Source: Pseudocitrobacter vendiensis (GTDB lineage: Bacteria > Pseudomonadota > Gammaproteobacteria > Enterobacterales > Enterobacteriaceae). Taken from it: DNA of 64,000 bases. This document shows positions 28,569 through 37,124 of the stretch, in pieces. Numbering within the stretch: position 1 is the first letter of the stretch; each line of letters starts with the position of its first letter. The position numbers and the translations under genes were made by a program. Under the pieces are notes generated by a model. The model did no database searches. It was not told the origin of the DNA and worked only from the letters and a program-made list of their open reading frames with translations. Where the stretch lies: contig NZ_CALSBS010000003.1 in assembly GCF_943590815.1 (NCBI RefSeq), forward strand, positions 248,001 through 312,000, written 5' to 3'.

Positions 28569-28590
28569 TGTCTATATTTCAGGGATTCTT

Positions 28591-30240
28591 ATGAAAGAAA
28601 GATTGCAAATGTACGGCAAGTCGATGCTGGTACCTATATCACTGGTTGCTATTGGTGGTTTGTTATTGGGTGTGGGTGGGGCGCTGACTTCTGAGACAAC
28701 GATAAACTCTTTTGGGCTTGATTGGGGAAGTTATTCTCACTCTGTATGGTATAAATGCTTCACCGTTATTAAAGGGCTCGGTGATGTTATTTTTAAAAAC
28801 CTGGGGATCCTTTACGCAGTTGGTGTGGCGTTTTCATTAGCAAAAAAAGAACAGGGATGGGCGGCATTTTCTGCAATGGTCGCATACTTGTCGATGCTTA
28901 TGACCCTTTCTATTTTACTGAAAAATGAAGGGCTGAATGCCGAAAATACCACGATAGCGGGTTTCGTTGCTCAGGGGCAGAGCGCTATAGACGCGACGAA
29001 ATCCTCGGCGCTTTTCACGACTGAATTAGGCTATTTTAGCTATCGGACGGGTGTCTTTGGCGGTCTGGCAATCGGGTTCTGCATCGCCGCTATTCATGCG
29101 CGCTTTTACAATACGAAGCTCCCGCTGGCGCTATCATTCTTCTCCGGAACGCGCACGGTGCCTATTCTTTCGTTGCTGGCAGGCGGCGTTTTGGGGGCAT
29201 TTTTCTTTGTCTGCTGGCCATTTATCGGCGGAACACTGGGCAGTTTTGCAGGATTCGTACATGACTCAGGATTGTTAGGCACATTTGTTTATCGGGCCGT
29301 AAACGAAATTCTGATTCCGTTCGGTATGCATCCCATGATTTCTCTCCCGATCCGCTGGACTCAACTGGGGGGATCGGAAATGGTTGATGGCGTTCTTGTT
29401 TCCGGTACGTCAGCGATACAAATGGCGCAACTTGCCTCACCTGAACCAGGTAAGCTGTTGGTTCGCGGATTTATGGGGGGCAATGCCATCATCAACTTTG
29501 CTATTTATCCAGGTATTGCGTTAGCGATGTATCATGCCACGCGAAAGGAAAATAAGAAAAAAGTCGCTGCTTTGTTGATTTCAGTTGTTATCTCTACCAT
29601 CGTTTTTGGTATTACTGAGCCTATTCTATTTACTTTTCTGTTTATTGCGCCATGGTTATATTTCTTTATCTATGCACCGCTTGCGGCGTTAGGTGAAGTG
29701 CTTTCTGAACTGTGTAAGGTGTCGATTTATCAGGGTAATATCAAAGACTGGATACCCTTCTTTTTTAGACCGGAAAAGCTCAATATCTGGCCTTTTCTCT
29801 ATCTTTTCCCTGCTTTTTTTGTTGCCTCTTATGCCTTATTCAGAGTGCTTATTACTCGCTTTAATATTCAAACGCCGGGGCGTGAAGATGTTGGCAGTGA
29901 TGATGAAATAAGGTTATATACCAAACAAGATTACAGCGAAAAAGTGAACAAGAAATCGACTGGTGGTGAAATTAAGAAAGCGAGCACAGAGGGTTCTCTG
30001 GCCGAAGGAATTATCTCCGCATTAGGCGGACGTGAAAATATCGTTGAGGTTGATAACTGCATCTCACGGTTGCGAATTGTGCTGGTGAATGCTGAGCTGA
30101 TGGCTCCCGATCGTCACTGGAAAGAGAATCTGGAAGCGATGGGTATTGTTCGTATCGGCAAGAATGGCGTCCAGATTGTGTACGGTCCAAACGTATGCAG
30201 TATTGCGGTTGATGTGCGTGAATTGCTGGAGGGACATTAA
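28591..30240 (+). CDS. PTS EIICB permease, glucose/glucoside superfamily
   Basis: A 549-residue PTS protein. Residues 1 to about 430 form the EIIC membrane domain with some ten hydrophobic segments; NEILIPFGMHPM (near 235) and FGITEPILFTFLF (near 345) are the family substrate-channel motifs. The C-terminal EIIB domain (about 469-549) carries the phosphorylated cysteine C490 in NCISRLR, a variant of NCxTRLR. No EIIA domain is fused, so the general EIIA-Glc (Crr) probably supplies phosphate, as for MalX and similar permeases. The sugar is unknown. The stop codon overlaps the next start (TAATG), so it is coupled to the PHP hydrolase. The region is AT-richer than its neighbours, suggesting acquisition. 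Confidence 0.88.
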   Translation: MKERLQMYGKSMLVPISLVAIGGLLLGVGGALTSETTINSFGLDWGSYSHSVWYKCFTVIKGLGDVIFKNLGILYAVGVAFSLAKKEQGWAAFSAMVAYLSMLMTLSILLKNEGLNAENTTIAGFVAQGQSAIDATKSSALFTTELGYFSYRTGVFGGLAIGFCIAAIHARFYNTKLPLALSFFSGTRTVPILSLLAGGVLGAFFFVCWPFIGGTLGSFAGFVHDSGLLGTFVYRAVNEILIPFGMHPMISLPIRWTQLGGSEMVDGVLVSGTSAIQMAQLASPEPGKLLVRGFMGGNAIINFAIYPGIALAMYHATRKENKKKVAALLISVVISTIVFGITEPILFTFLFIAPWLYFFIYAPLAALGEVLSELCKVSIYQGNIKDWIPFFFRPEKLNIWPFLYLFPAFFVASYALFRVLITRFNIQTPGREDVGSDDEIRLYTKQDYSEKVNKKSTGGEIKKASTEGSLAEGIISALGGRENIVEVDNCISRLRIVLVNAELMAPDRHWKENLEAMGIVRIGKNGVQIVYGPNVCSIAVDVRELLEGH

Positions 30241-31610
30241 TGCGCATAAGGTTCGCGTTTTCGTCTGAACCTTTCGAGGTGCAGTCAGCAACTTTTACGG
30301 TTCAGCATGCAACATGTATTGATATTTTTCTCGCGGATGTCCCCTTTGAACATCTCTTTTTAGTGTTGAAAGATCCTGAACAGCAAACACGAGCTTTATT
30401 GACCTGTAAAACGCGAACGAAACATTTCATCGTAAGCGAATCGGCAGCATCAAGTTCTAACAATACCCTGGCAGGAAAAATCCTGCCGGGTAACTGGACA
30501 ATAACATTCGTAAGGCCTGCGCTACATGTGGGGGCCGTGGTGCTCGACGTCATTCCTGGCGATACGCCGACCGGCGTGACGACGCCGGATAATTTTTCAG
30601 TGTTGTCGCAGCGCTCAAACCGTGTTCTTCAGCACGGTGAAAAATGGTATCGCGGCGATCTCCATTGCCATAGTTATTACTCTGATGGCCGAGTTTCGTT
30701 GTCTGATATTTGCGATAGTGCAGAGGACAACGGTTTTGATTATCTGGCGGTCACCGATCATTCAGTCATCACGACGCGTTTACCTCATCGTCCTTTTTTG
30801 GTGCTTCCGGCAACGGAACTCACGCTGGACAATGAAGTGCATTACAACGCGTTTGGCTTCAACAAGCTCATCGATTACGGCCATTATTTCTCGTGGCAGA
30901 ATGTGTCAAAAAATACGATTTTGACCCAACTGTTTCATGATCTGAGTGGTGAAGGGGTTTTAATTTCCATTAATCACCCCTTTTCTGAGGGAATGACGTT
31001 ACAGCACGATTTTGATGTGCGAGATATACATTTATTCGAAGTCATTAATGCACCACATCTTGCAGGGCATCCTATTGATAACGATAAGGCGATACGGTTT
31101 TACGATTTTTTGTGGAACCAGGGTTTTAGGCTGACGGCGACCGGTGGAAGCGATGCGCATAAACCTGACGGTAATGGTGTCTATCCTTTGGGGAAACCGA
31201 CAACAGCCATATTTTCCAGAGAACTGAGTATTGCCGGGCTATTGGCTGGCCTCAGGGCTGGCAGAACAACAATAAGCAACGAGGTCGATTGCCAATTACA
31301 TCTACGGCAGAGTGGCCGGACGATATATCCGGGCGATGAAGTCTCTGGAGAGGTTAATTTTGCCGCCAGCTGTTCCGCGCATGCACTGTCCTGGCGATTA
31401 ATGAAAAATGGCGACTGTGTTGAGGAAACGTATGCTCAAACGTTCATACGGAATATCTCTTTACAAAAAGGTGATGTAATTCGTCTGGAGGCCCGCAGGA
31501 ACGAAGAAATTGTCTTTTTTATGACACCGATATACTGCGGGATAACCCTACCGTCAGTGTTCCAGTTTGCTGCACTACTCGCGCAGTTTTTACTAACCCA
31601 GAAAGATTAG
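30240..31610 (+). CDS. PHP-domain metallohydrolase, CehA/McbA-like
   Basis: A 456-residue protein in three parts. Residues 1 to about 135 look like a beta-rich N-terminal domain. About 138-345 is a PHP domain with all main metal motifs: DLHCHS (H142, H144), SDG (D149), VTDHS (D173, H174), ATEL (E193), NHPF (H246) and GGSDAH (D305, H307). The last hundred residues look like a second beta domain. The family contains phosphoesterases and a few carbamate or ester hydrolases (CehA, McbA). No signal peptide is seen, so it should act in the cytoplasm on what the coupled PTS permease brings in, perhaps a phosphodiester or ester of a sugar phosphate. The true substrate is not known. Confidence 0.82.
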   Translation: MRIRFAFSSEPFEVQSATFTVQHATCIDIFLADVPFEHLFLVLKDPEQQTRALLTCKTRTKHFIVSESAASSSNNTLAGKILPGNWTITFVRPALHVGAVVLDVIPGDTPTGVTTPDNFSVLSQRSNRVLQHGEKWYRGDLHCHSYYSDGRVSLSDICDSAEDNGFDYLAVTDHSVITTRLPHRPFLVLPATELTLDNEVHYNAFGFNKLIDYGHYFSWQNVSKNTILTQLFHDLSGEGVLISINHPFSEGMTLQHDFDVRDIHLFEVINAPHLAGHPIDNDKAIRFYDFLWNQGFRLTATGGSDAHKPDGNGVYPLGKPTTAIFSRELSIAGLLAGLRAGRTTISNEVDCQLHLRQSGRTIYPGDEVSGEVNFAASCSAHALSWRLMKNGDCVEETYAQTFIRNISLQKGDVIRLEARRNEEIVFFMTPIYCGITLPSVFQFAALLAQFLLTQKD

Positions 31611-31649
31611 CTATTCGTTTTTGCGTCTGATTACTGTTCAATACGTCAT

Positions 31650-31684
31650 TTTCGGGCTCAGAATGATCGATTCTGAGCCCGAAA
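31650..31684. terminator. Perfect 15-bp stem-loop between convergent PHP and ghrB genes
   Basis: TTTCGGGCTCAGAAT and ATTCTGAGCCCGAAA flank a 5-base loop. AT-rich sequence flanks both sides, so it probably ends transcription from both directions; the T-runs are short. Confidence 0.65.
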
Positions 31685-31687
31685 TAA

Positions 31688-32662
31688 TTAGCCTAACACC
31701 TGCGGATTCACACAGTTCTTCTCAACTTTTCCCTGCAACGCATCAATCAGGTTATCCACCGCGCAGGCCGCCATATTAAAGCGCGTCTCATGCGTGGCAG
31801 AGCCAATATGTGGTAGCGCAACGACGTTCGGCAGCGTCAGCAGAGGGGAATCGACAGACAGCGGTTCCTTCTCAAAGACATCCAGCCCGGCGGCATGAAT
31901 TTCACCCGCTTGCAGCGCGGCAATGAGCGCCTGTTCGTCCACTACCGGGCCACGCCCAGCGTTGATAAAGATGGCGGAGGATTTCATCTTCGCGAACTGT
32001 TCTTTACCGAAAAGATGATGCGTCTCTTCGCTGAGTGGCAGGATCAGACACACGAAATCGGATTCCTGCAATAGCGTGTCGAGGTCACAGTAACGCGCGC
32101 TGAAGCGCTCTTCGGCCTGCGGATGCTGGCGGCGAGCGTTATACAGAATCGGCATGCCGAAACCGCAGTGCGCGCGCTGAGCCAGCGCCATACCGATGCG
32201 GCCCATCCCGACAATACCCAGCGTTTTATGGTGCACATCGGTACCGAACCAGTCCGGCCCGATGCTTTTTTTCCATTCGCCGGCTTTTACGCGATCGGCG
32301 ACTTCCACCACCCGGCGCGCGGTACTGAGCATCAGCGCCATCACCGTATCCGCGACGGTTTCCGTCAGAACAGTGGGGGTATGCATCAGCAGAATGTGAC
32401 GCGCGTTGAGGGCATCGACATCAAAGTTGTCATAGCCCACGGAGACGGTCGAGGTCGCACGCAGCTTCGGCATTTTCTCCAGTAGCGCTTCGTTAACGGC
32501 TTCGCTGGAGCCCAGCAGGCCGACGGCGTTAGCAAACACCTCTGCATGCTGTTGGACGGTTTCCGGGCGCAGGTTAGGCACCTGCGTAACGGTAAAGTGG
32601 GCTTCCAGGCGATGCAATAAATCGTCAGGCAGTGCCTTGTAGAGAATAATGGACGGCTTCAT
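31688..32662 (-). CDS. ghrB: Glyoxylate/hydroxypyruvate reductase B, 2-ketoaldonate reductase (KguD role)
   Basis: A 324-residue D-2-hydroxyacid dehydrogenase, the E. coli GhrB length. The NAD(P)-binding motif is GIVGMGRIG, and the catalytic Arg-Glu-His set is seen in [18 protein letters not shown] and [12 protein letters not shown]. GhrB reduces glyoxylate, hydroxypyruvate and 2-ketogluconate. Here it lies only 21 bases after kguT, as the last gene of a 2-ketogluconate operon, where Pseudomonas has kguD (2-keto-6-phosphogluconate reductase, same family). It is therefore likely to reduce 2-keto-6-phosphogluconate to 6-phosphogluconate as well; this is an inference. Confidence 0.93.
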   Translation of the reverse strand: MKPSIILYKALPDDLLHRLEAHFTVTQVPNLRPETVQQHAEVFANAVGLLGSSEAVNEALLEKMPKLRATSTVSVGYDNFDVDALNARHILLMHTPTVLTETVADTVMALMLSTARRVVEVADRVKAGEWKKSIGPDWFGTDVHHKTLGIVGMGRIGMALAQRAHCGFGMPILYNARRQHPQAEERFSARYCDLDTLLQESDFVCLILPLSEETHHLFGKEQFAKMKSSAIFINAGRGPVVDEQALIAALQAGEIHAAGLDVFEKEPLSVDSPLLTLPNVVALPHIGSATHETRFNMAACAVDNLIDALQGKVEKNCVNPQVLG

Positions 32663-32683
32663 GCGACTCTCCGTAAGTGTGAT

Positions 32684-33964
32684 TTAAGCGTGGCGTGCGC
32701 CAACGGGAAGTTGTTGATTCTTAGCAGGCTTAACAATCAGAGTAAGCCATACCGAGGCGAAAAGTGCCACTCCCATAAAAATGTAAGAGGCGGACGGCGA
32801 ACCGGTCGCGCCGTTGAGGTAGCCGACGAACCAGGAGCCAAAGAACGATCCCAGCGCGCCCATACTGTTGATTAAGGCCATGGCGCCGCCAGCGACGTTG
32901 CGCGGCAGCATTTCCGGGATGATGGCAAAGAACGGGCCATACGGCGCGTACATTGCGGCACCGGCGACAACCAGCAGAGTGTAGGAAATCCAGAAGTGGT
33001 TAGCGCCCACCGCCCATGAGCCGATAAAGGCGAAACCGGCAATCAGCAGCAGCGGCCAGACAAACAGCTTGCGGTTCTGCATCTTATCGGAAGCCCAGGA
33101 GACCAGAATCATCGCCGCTGTGGCGGCCAGATACGGCACAGATGACAGCCAGCCCACTTCTACCATCCCCAGGTTTGCGCCACCGCTGCGAATAATTGAC
33201 GGCAGCCACAGCACGAAACCGTATACGCCGATGCTCCAGGCGAAATACTGCATGCACAGCAGAATCACGTTGCGGGAACGGAACGCTTCGCCGTAGTTAC
33301 GCACCGCTTTAATGCCCTGCTGCTCTTTATCGAGCTCGGCCTGCAACGCCGCTTTTTCGGATTCAGACAACCAACCCACCTGCGCCGGTTTGTCTTTTAC
33401 CAGCACCCACCAGCAGAACGCCCAGATGATGGCCGGGAAGCCTTCGATAATGAACATTTCACGCCAGCCGAGCGCCTGAATCAGGTAGCCGGAAACGACC
33501 GACATCCACAGCACCGTCACTGGGTTACCGAGTATCAGGAAGGTATTGGCGCGCGAGCGTTCAGATTTGGTGAACCAGTTACTGATATAAATCAGCATGG
33601 CGGGCATCACCGCCGCTTCCACCACGCCGAGAATAAAGCGAATGGCGGCAAGCATTGGAATATTGTTGACCATCCCGGTGAGCGAGGCGCAGGCTCCCCA
33701 CAGGATAAGGCAGACGAAAATCAGTTTGCGCACGCTGCGGCGTTCCGCATACATCGCGCCGGGGATCTGGAAGAAGAAGTAGCCGAGGAAGAAAAGGGCG
33801 CCCAGCAAGGAAGAGATCCCTTTGGTGATGCCTAAATCTTCGTTAATGCCTGCGGCGGAAGCGAAACTGAAGTTTGCGCGGTCGAGGTACGCCAGGCTGT
33901 ACGTGATAAACACGATTGGCATGATGTACCACCAGCGTTTGGCTGCATTGGTTGAGCTATTCAT
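32684..33964 (-). CDS. kguT: 2-ketogluconate transporter KguT, MFS ACS family
   Basis: A 426-residue major facilitator of the anion:cation symporter group, with 12 hydrophobic segments and the helix-1 marker YLDRANFSFA followed by IPGAMYAERRSVRK. Homologous carriers import 2-keto-D-gluconate and similar sugar acids. It lies in order with kguE, kguK and ghrB on the minus strand, which fixes the substrate better than the sequence alone. A 256-base repeat-rich spacer separates it from kguK; ghrB follows after 21 bases. Confidence 0.85.
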   Translation of the reverse strand: MNSSTNAAKRWWYIMPIVFITYSLAYLDRANFSFASAAGINEDLGITKGISSLLGALFFLGYFFFQIPGAMYAERRSVRKLIFVCLILWGACASLTGMVNNIPMLAAIRFILGVVEAAVMPAMLIYISNWFTKSERSRANTFLILGNPVTVLWMSVVSGYLIQALGWREMFIIEGFPAIIWAFCWWVLVKDKPAQVGWLSESEKAALQAELDKEQQGIKAVRNYGEAFRSRNVILLCMQYFAWSIGVYGFVLWLPSIIRSGGANLGMVEVGWLSSVPYLAATAAMILVSWASDKMQNRKLFVWPLLLIAGFAFIGSWAVGANHFWISYTLLVVAGAAMYAPYGPFFAIIPEMLPRNVAGGAMALINSMGALGSFFGSWFVGYLNGATGSPSASYIFMGVALFASVWLTLIVKPAKNQQLPVGARHA

Positions 33965-34022
33965 AGTCCTGCCTCTGTAGTTGTAGGGTCAGAGTGTTAT
34001 TAGGGGAAGGTGCGCGCTGGTG

Positions 34023-34212
34023 CCCTCACCCCGGCCCTCTCCCACAGGGAGAGGGGGAAAACCAATAATGTGCACATTCCGTTCCCCTGCCTTGAGGAAG
34101 GGGGAAAACCAATAATGTGCACATTCCGTTCCTCTGCCTTGAGGAAGGGGGGAAAACCAATAATGTGCACATTCCATCCCCTCTCCCTTGAGGGAGAGGG
34201 TTAGGGTGAGGG
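34023..34212. repeat. Palindromic repeat element with three tandem internal units (copy 1)
   Basis: The ends are 21-base inverted repeats: CCCTCACCCCGGCCCTCTCC(C) on the left and GGGAGAGGGTTAGGGTGAGG(G) on the right, three mismatches. Inside, AAAACCAATAATGTGCACAT followed by TCC occurs three times (34058, 34105, 34153) at a 47-48 base period, each with the perfect palindrome ATGTGCACAT and flanking CCTTGAGG hairpins. It sits in the kguK-kguT spacer. A second copy with the same ends lies at 45661-45826. No transposase is present, so it is a MITE- or REP-like element. Confidence 0.8.
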
Positions 34213-34220
34213 GGACGGCA

Positions 34221-35159
34221 CTATTCCCCCAACGCCTCACGCGTCGGTAATCCTTCACTGTCGCCCTGAACCTGAATGGCCAGTGCGCCAATCTTATTTC
34301 CGCGGGTTACTGCATCACGCAGTGAGCGTCCTTCCAGCAGGGCGCTAATAACCCCGACGGCGAAGCCATCGCCCGCGCCCACCGTATCAACCACCTTGTC
34401 GACTTTTACTGGCGCGACGCAGCCTTTTTCGCCCTCTGCGGTTTTATACCAGGCACCGTCTGCACCGGTTTTCAGTACCACCGCTTTTACACCACGCGTC
34501 AGATAGAAATCGGCAATAGCTTCCGGCGTTTGTTGACCGGTCAGAATCATGCCCTCTTTCAAACCGGGTAAAACCCAGTCGGCCTGGAACGCCAGGTGGT
34601 TGAGTTTTTCCACCATCTCCGCTTCGCTTTTCCACAGCACCGGGCGCAGGTTCGGATCGAAGGAGATTGTTTTGCCCAGCGCTTTCATCGTACGGGCCGT
34701 GTGATCGAGCAGGGCGTAGGACGAGTCAGAGAGCGCCGCCGCAACGCCGCTTAAGTGTAGATGGCGTGCGCTGGCGAAATAATTGTCATTGAAGTCACCG
34801 AGCGAAAGATGGCTGGCCGCTGAGTTTTTACGGAAGTATTCCACAATGGGATCGGTTCCATTTTCGACCTTAGATTTAACCTGAAAGCCGGTAGCGAAAC
34901 GCGCGTCGCAGGTGACGCCTGTCGCATCAATACCCTCTTTTTTAAGGCTATTGATCACGAACTGGCCGAAGCTGTCGTTGCCAACGCGGCTCACCCAACC
35001 CACGTTCAGACCCAGGCGCGCCAGCCCGGTCGCGACGTTGAGCTCAGCCCCGGCGACACGTTTGATAAACTGCTCAACCTCACTGAGATCGCCCGTTTGT
35101 GTTGCCACAAACATTGCCATGGCTTCACCGATTGTGATGACATCCAGTTGTTTATTCAT
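34221..35159 (-). CDS. kguK: 2-dehydrogluconokinase KguK, PfkB family
   Basis: A 312-residue PfkB/ribokinase-family sugar kinase. The C-terminal signature DTVGAGDGF (258-266) carries the catalytic base D264, and an N-terminal GEAMAMF plus AGAELNVATGLARLG are present. It should phosphorylate 2-keto-D-gluconate to its 6-phosphate in the cytoplasm. Close relatives include KdgK (2-keto-3-deoxygluconate kinase), so sequence alone does not decide; the kguE, kguT, ghrB neighbourhood does. Its start lies 3 bases after kguE, and its stop is a few bases from a repeat element. Confidence 0.85.
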   Translation of the reverse strand: MNKQLDVITIGEAMAMFVATQTGDLSEVEQFIKRVAGAELNVATGLARLGLNVGWVSRVGNDSFGQFVINSLKKEGIDATGVTCDARFATGFQVKSKVENGTDPIVEYFRKNSAASHLSLGDFNDNYFASARHLHLSGVAAALSDSSYALLDHTARTMKALGKTISFDPNLRPVLWKSEAEMVEKLNHLAFQADWVLPGLKEGMILTGQQTPEAIADFYLTRGVKAVVLKTGADGAWYKTAEGEKGCVAPVKVDKVVDTVGAGDGFAVGVISALLEGRSLRDAVTRGNKIGALAIQVQGDSEGLPTREALGE

Positions 35160-35162
35160 TGC

Positions 35163-35912
35163 TTAATCCTCGCGTAACAGTTCGACATAGCGACGGGTTA
35201 CTGCGGTCAGGTCGTTGCCTTCGAGCGGAAACTCAATTCCACGCGGCGCGTCGGCAGGCAGGGCGCGCAGTACGTCCAGCCAGTCGGTATTGATGGGGTC
35301 CGGCGGCACGGCGCGGAAGCTGTCATGGTGAGGCGTCGCCGCTTTAACGTGGATGTAGCACACGGCCGGAGCCAGTTGCTGTGCGGCTTCCTGCGGGCAA
35401 TTCCCCACCCACAACCAGTTACCCATATCAAAGGTCAGACGCACAGGCAGATTGAGTACACGGCAGGCGGCTTTGAAACGCTGCATCGGCGGCAACTGGC
35501 CGCATTCGGTTTGGTCGTTTTCCACCACCAACGCCATGCCGCTGACTTCCAGCCAGGTACGCAGGGTTTCCAGCGGCGCTTTGCGCTCAAAATGGCCAAG
35601 GGAGACTTTCAGCCATAGGGCGTTCAGCGTGCGGGCTTCTTCGAGCAGGGCGGGAAGGTGCGGGTTAAGCGTGCCGTCGGCAAGAAACAGTGGCTCAGGG
35701 GCCGAATAGCAGGCCAGTAATTTTTGCGTTTCTATCGCGCGGGCCAGCTCTGGCAGGGCATTTAGTTCGGCGTCGTTAAACATCTCGCGGCGGATTTCAA
35801 CACCATCCGCGCCCGCTTTCGCGATTATCGGCAGCATCGCCGCCTGGCCACCCGCGGCGCGGACCTGGTCATGTCCGTAAGCGGCGGTAACCACGATAAT
35901 TTGTCTTTTCAT
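35163..35912 (-). CDS. kguE: KguE, TIM-barrel sugar-phosphate isomerase/epimerase family
   Basis: A 249-residue protein of the xylose-isomerase-like TIM-barrel fold (AP endonuclease 2 family). Barrel-end acidic residues are visible in GVEIRREMF, LVVENDQTE, TFDMGNWLW, YIHVKAA and GIEFPLEG. The ATG at 35912 has GGAG upstream and is preferred over the in-frame start at 35930. KguE is the first gene of the Pseudomonas kgu operon, where its exact reaction is unproven; it may epimerise or isomerise a keto-sugar acid. First gene of the operon here as well, downstream of a perfect operator palindrome. Confidence 0.82.
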   Translation of the reverse strand: MKRQIIVVTAAYGHDQVRAAGGQAAMLPIIAKAGADGVEIRREMFNDAELNALPELARAIETQKLLACYSAPEPLFLADGTLNPHLPALLEEARTLNALWLKVSLGHFERKAPLETLRTWLEVSGMALVVENDQTECGQLPPMQRFKAACRVLNLPVRLTFDMGNWLWVGNCPQEAAQQLAPAVCYIHVKAATPHHDSFRAVPPDPINTDWLDVLRALPADAPRGIEFPLEGNDLTAVTRRYVELLRED

Positions 35913-35950
35913 GGAGAACTCCAGCGTCATCGTATAGTGAATACGCTAGA

Positions 35951-35964
35951 TGGAACCGGTTCCA
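35951..35964. promoter_or_regulatory. PtxS operator upstream of kguE
   Basis: TGGAACCGGTTCCA is a perfect 14-base palindrome with the central CGG of LacI-family operators, one change per arm from TGAAACCGGTTTCA, the PtxS box I recall from Pseudomonas. It lies 39 bases before the kguE start, next to a CACTATACG stretch that could be the -10, so binding would block the promoter. Confidence 0.8.
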
Positions 35965-36012
35965 AAGAAAAGCTCAGAATGTTGAATTTATGATCGTCAT
36001 CACGAAGGATCG

Positions 36013-37029
36013 TTAACGGGAGGTTGATCCCCTGATAATCAGTTCGCCGGAGAAAACCTGTTCATGGATGGCGGTGCTACCGCCTTCGATGCGGCGCACG
36101 ACCTGTTCGACCGCCGCAAAACCGATCTGCCAGGTGGGCTGTTTGAGGGTGGTGATGCCGACGCCCGCCAGCTCTGCCCATTCGAGTTCATCGAAACCCA
36201 GCAGCCCAATGTCGCTGCCCCAGTTCAAGCCGATGCGTTTGAGCGAGCGGGCAACCTGTAGCGTGAGCGCGCCGTTGGCAGAAATAATCGCTTTGCGCAT
36301 ACCGCGATACCGTGTGTGGAACTGACGCAGGGTGTTATCTAGCTGCGCATTTTCGGCCAATGGCACTTCTGCATTTTCAGCCAGCACCCCGGGGTGGCGC
36401 GCCAGCGTGGCATTAAACGCCGCCAGACGCTCGCGGCGGGTATTGACGGTGCCCAGCGGTTCGCTGAGAAACAGCAGGGCTTCGAAGCCCTGGTCAATCA
36501 GATGTTCGGTAGCGGTCGTTGCCGCCTGGGTGTTATCGAGCCCCACCACGTCGCAGGCGAAATCGGGAATTTTGCGGTCAATGAGGACCATCGGCAGCGA
36601 GGATTGTTGCAGGCGATTGAGCGCCTCTTCGCGCATCCCGACGGCGTTGACCACAATCCCTTCCACCTGATAACTGCGCAGCAGGTCGAGGTAATGCTGC
36701 TCCTGATCGACCTCGTTGTTGGTGTTACACACCAGCGGGGTGAAACCTTTCTCGCGACAGGCGGCCTCGATACCGCTTAACACGTTAACCGAGTAGGGGT
36801 TGGTGATATCGGCGATAATCAGGCCAATCAGGCGAGTGCGGCCACGCTTCAGGCTGCGCGCCATCAGGCTGGGGCGATAATCGAGTTCGGCGATGGCGTT
36901 TTCAATACGCGCCAGAAGCGCATCGGAAAGCAGATGTTTCTCGCCGTTAAGGTAACGGGAGATGCTGGTTTTACCGGTTTTTGCTGCTTTTGCGACGTCG
37001 CTTATAGTCGGGCGTGTTGATTTCGCCAT
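36013..37029 (-). CDS. ptxS: PtxS-like LacI-family repressor of the kgu operon
   Basis: A 338-residue LacI/GalR regulator. The N-terminal HTH reads TISDVAKAAKTGKTSISRYL with the hinge YRPSLMARSLKRGRT, followed by the PBP-like sensor domain from about residue 60 (LIGLIIADITNPYSVNVLSG). The ATG at 37029 with AGAGAGG upstream is chosen over a TTG at 37047. It lies upstream of kguE on the same strand with a 100-base spacer holding the palindromic operator. By analogy with PtxS it represses kguEKT-ghrB until 2-ketogluconate binds. Confidence 0.87.
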   Translation of the reverse strand: MAKSTRPTISDVAKAAKTGKTSISRYLNGEKHLLSDALLARIENAIAELDYRPSLMARSLKRGRTRLIGLIIADITNPYSVNVLSGIEAACREKGFTPLVCNTNNEVDQEQHYLDLLRSYQVEGIVVNAVGMREEALNRLQQSSLPMVLIDRKIPDFACDVVGLDNTQAATTATEHLIDQGFEALLFLSEPLGTVNTRRERLAAFNATLARHPGVLAENAEVPLAENAQLDNTLRQFHTRYRGMRKAIISANGALTLQVARSLKRIGLNWGSDIGLLGFDELEWAELAGVGITTLKQPTWQIGFAAVEQVVRRIEGGSTAIHEQVFSGELIIRGSTSR

Positions 37030-37124
37030 AGATGCCTCTCTTTGCAAAGTGAGAACACCTTAGCGCGAAAATCTGGCTAAGCAAGTGATTTGCCCGGTAA
37101 ACGAGGCGTTACCGGGCCGTTGTA

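Noticed and set aside
31650-31684. The 15-bp stem-loop as the end of a mobile element that brought in the PTS-PHP genes
   Set aside because: No matching copy is seen at the other end of the block (near 28231-28590), so a terminator is the simpler reading.
34058-34175. Three direct repeats at regular spacing, considered as a short CRISPR array
   Set aside because: The intervening stretches are themselves near-identical, there are no unique spacers, no cas genes, and the block has inverted ends as a palindromic element does.
33989-34291. A 100-codon frame with repeated ECAHYWFSP-type peptide
   Set aside because: The repeated peptide is only the translation of the tandem DNA repeat, and the frame runs into kguK in another register.
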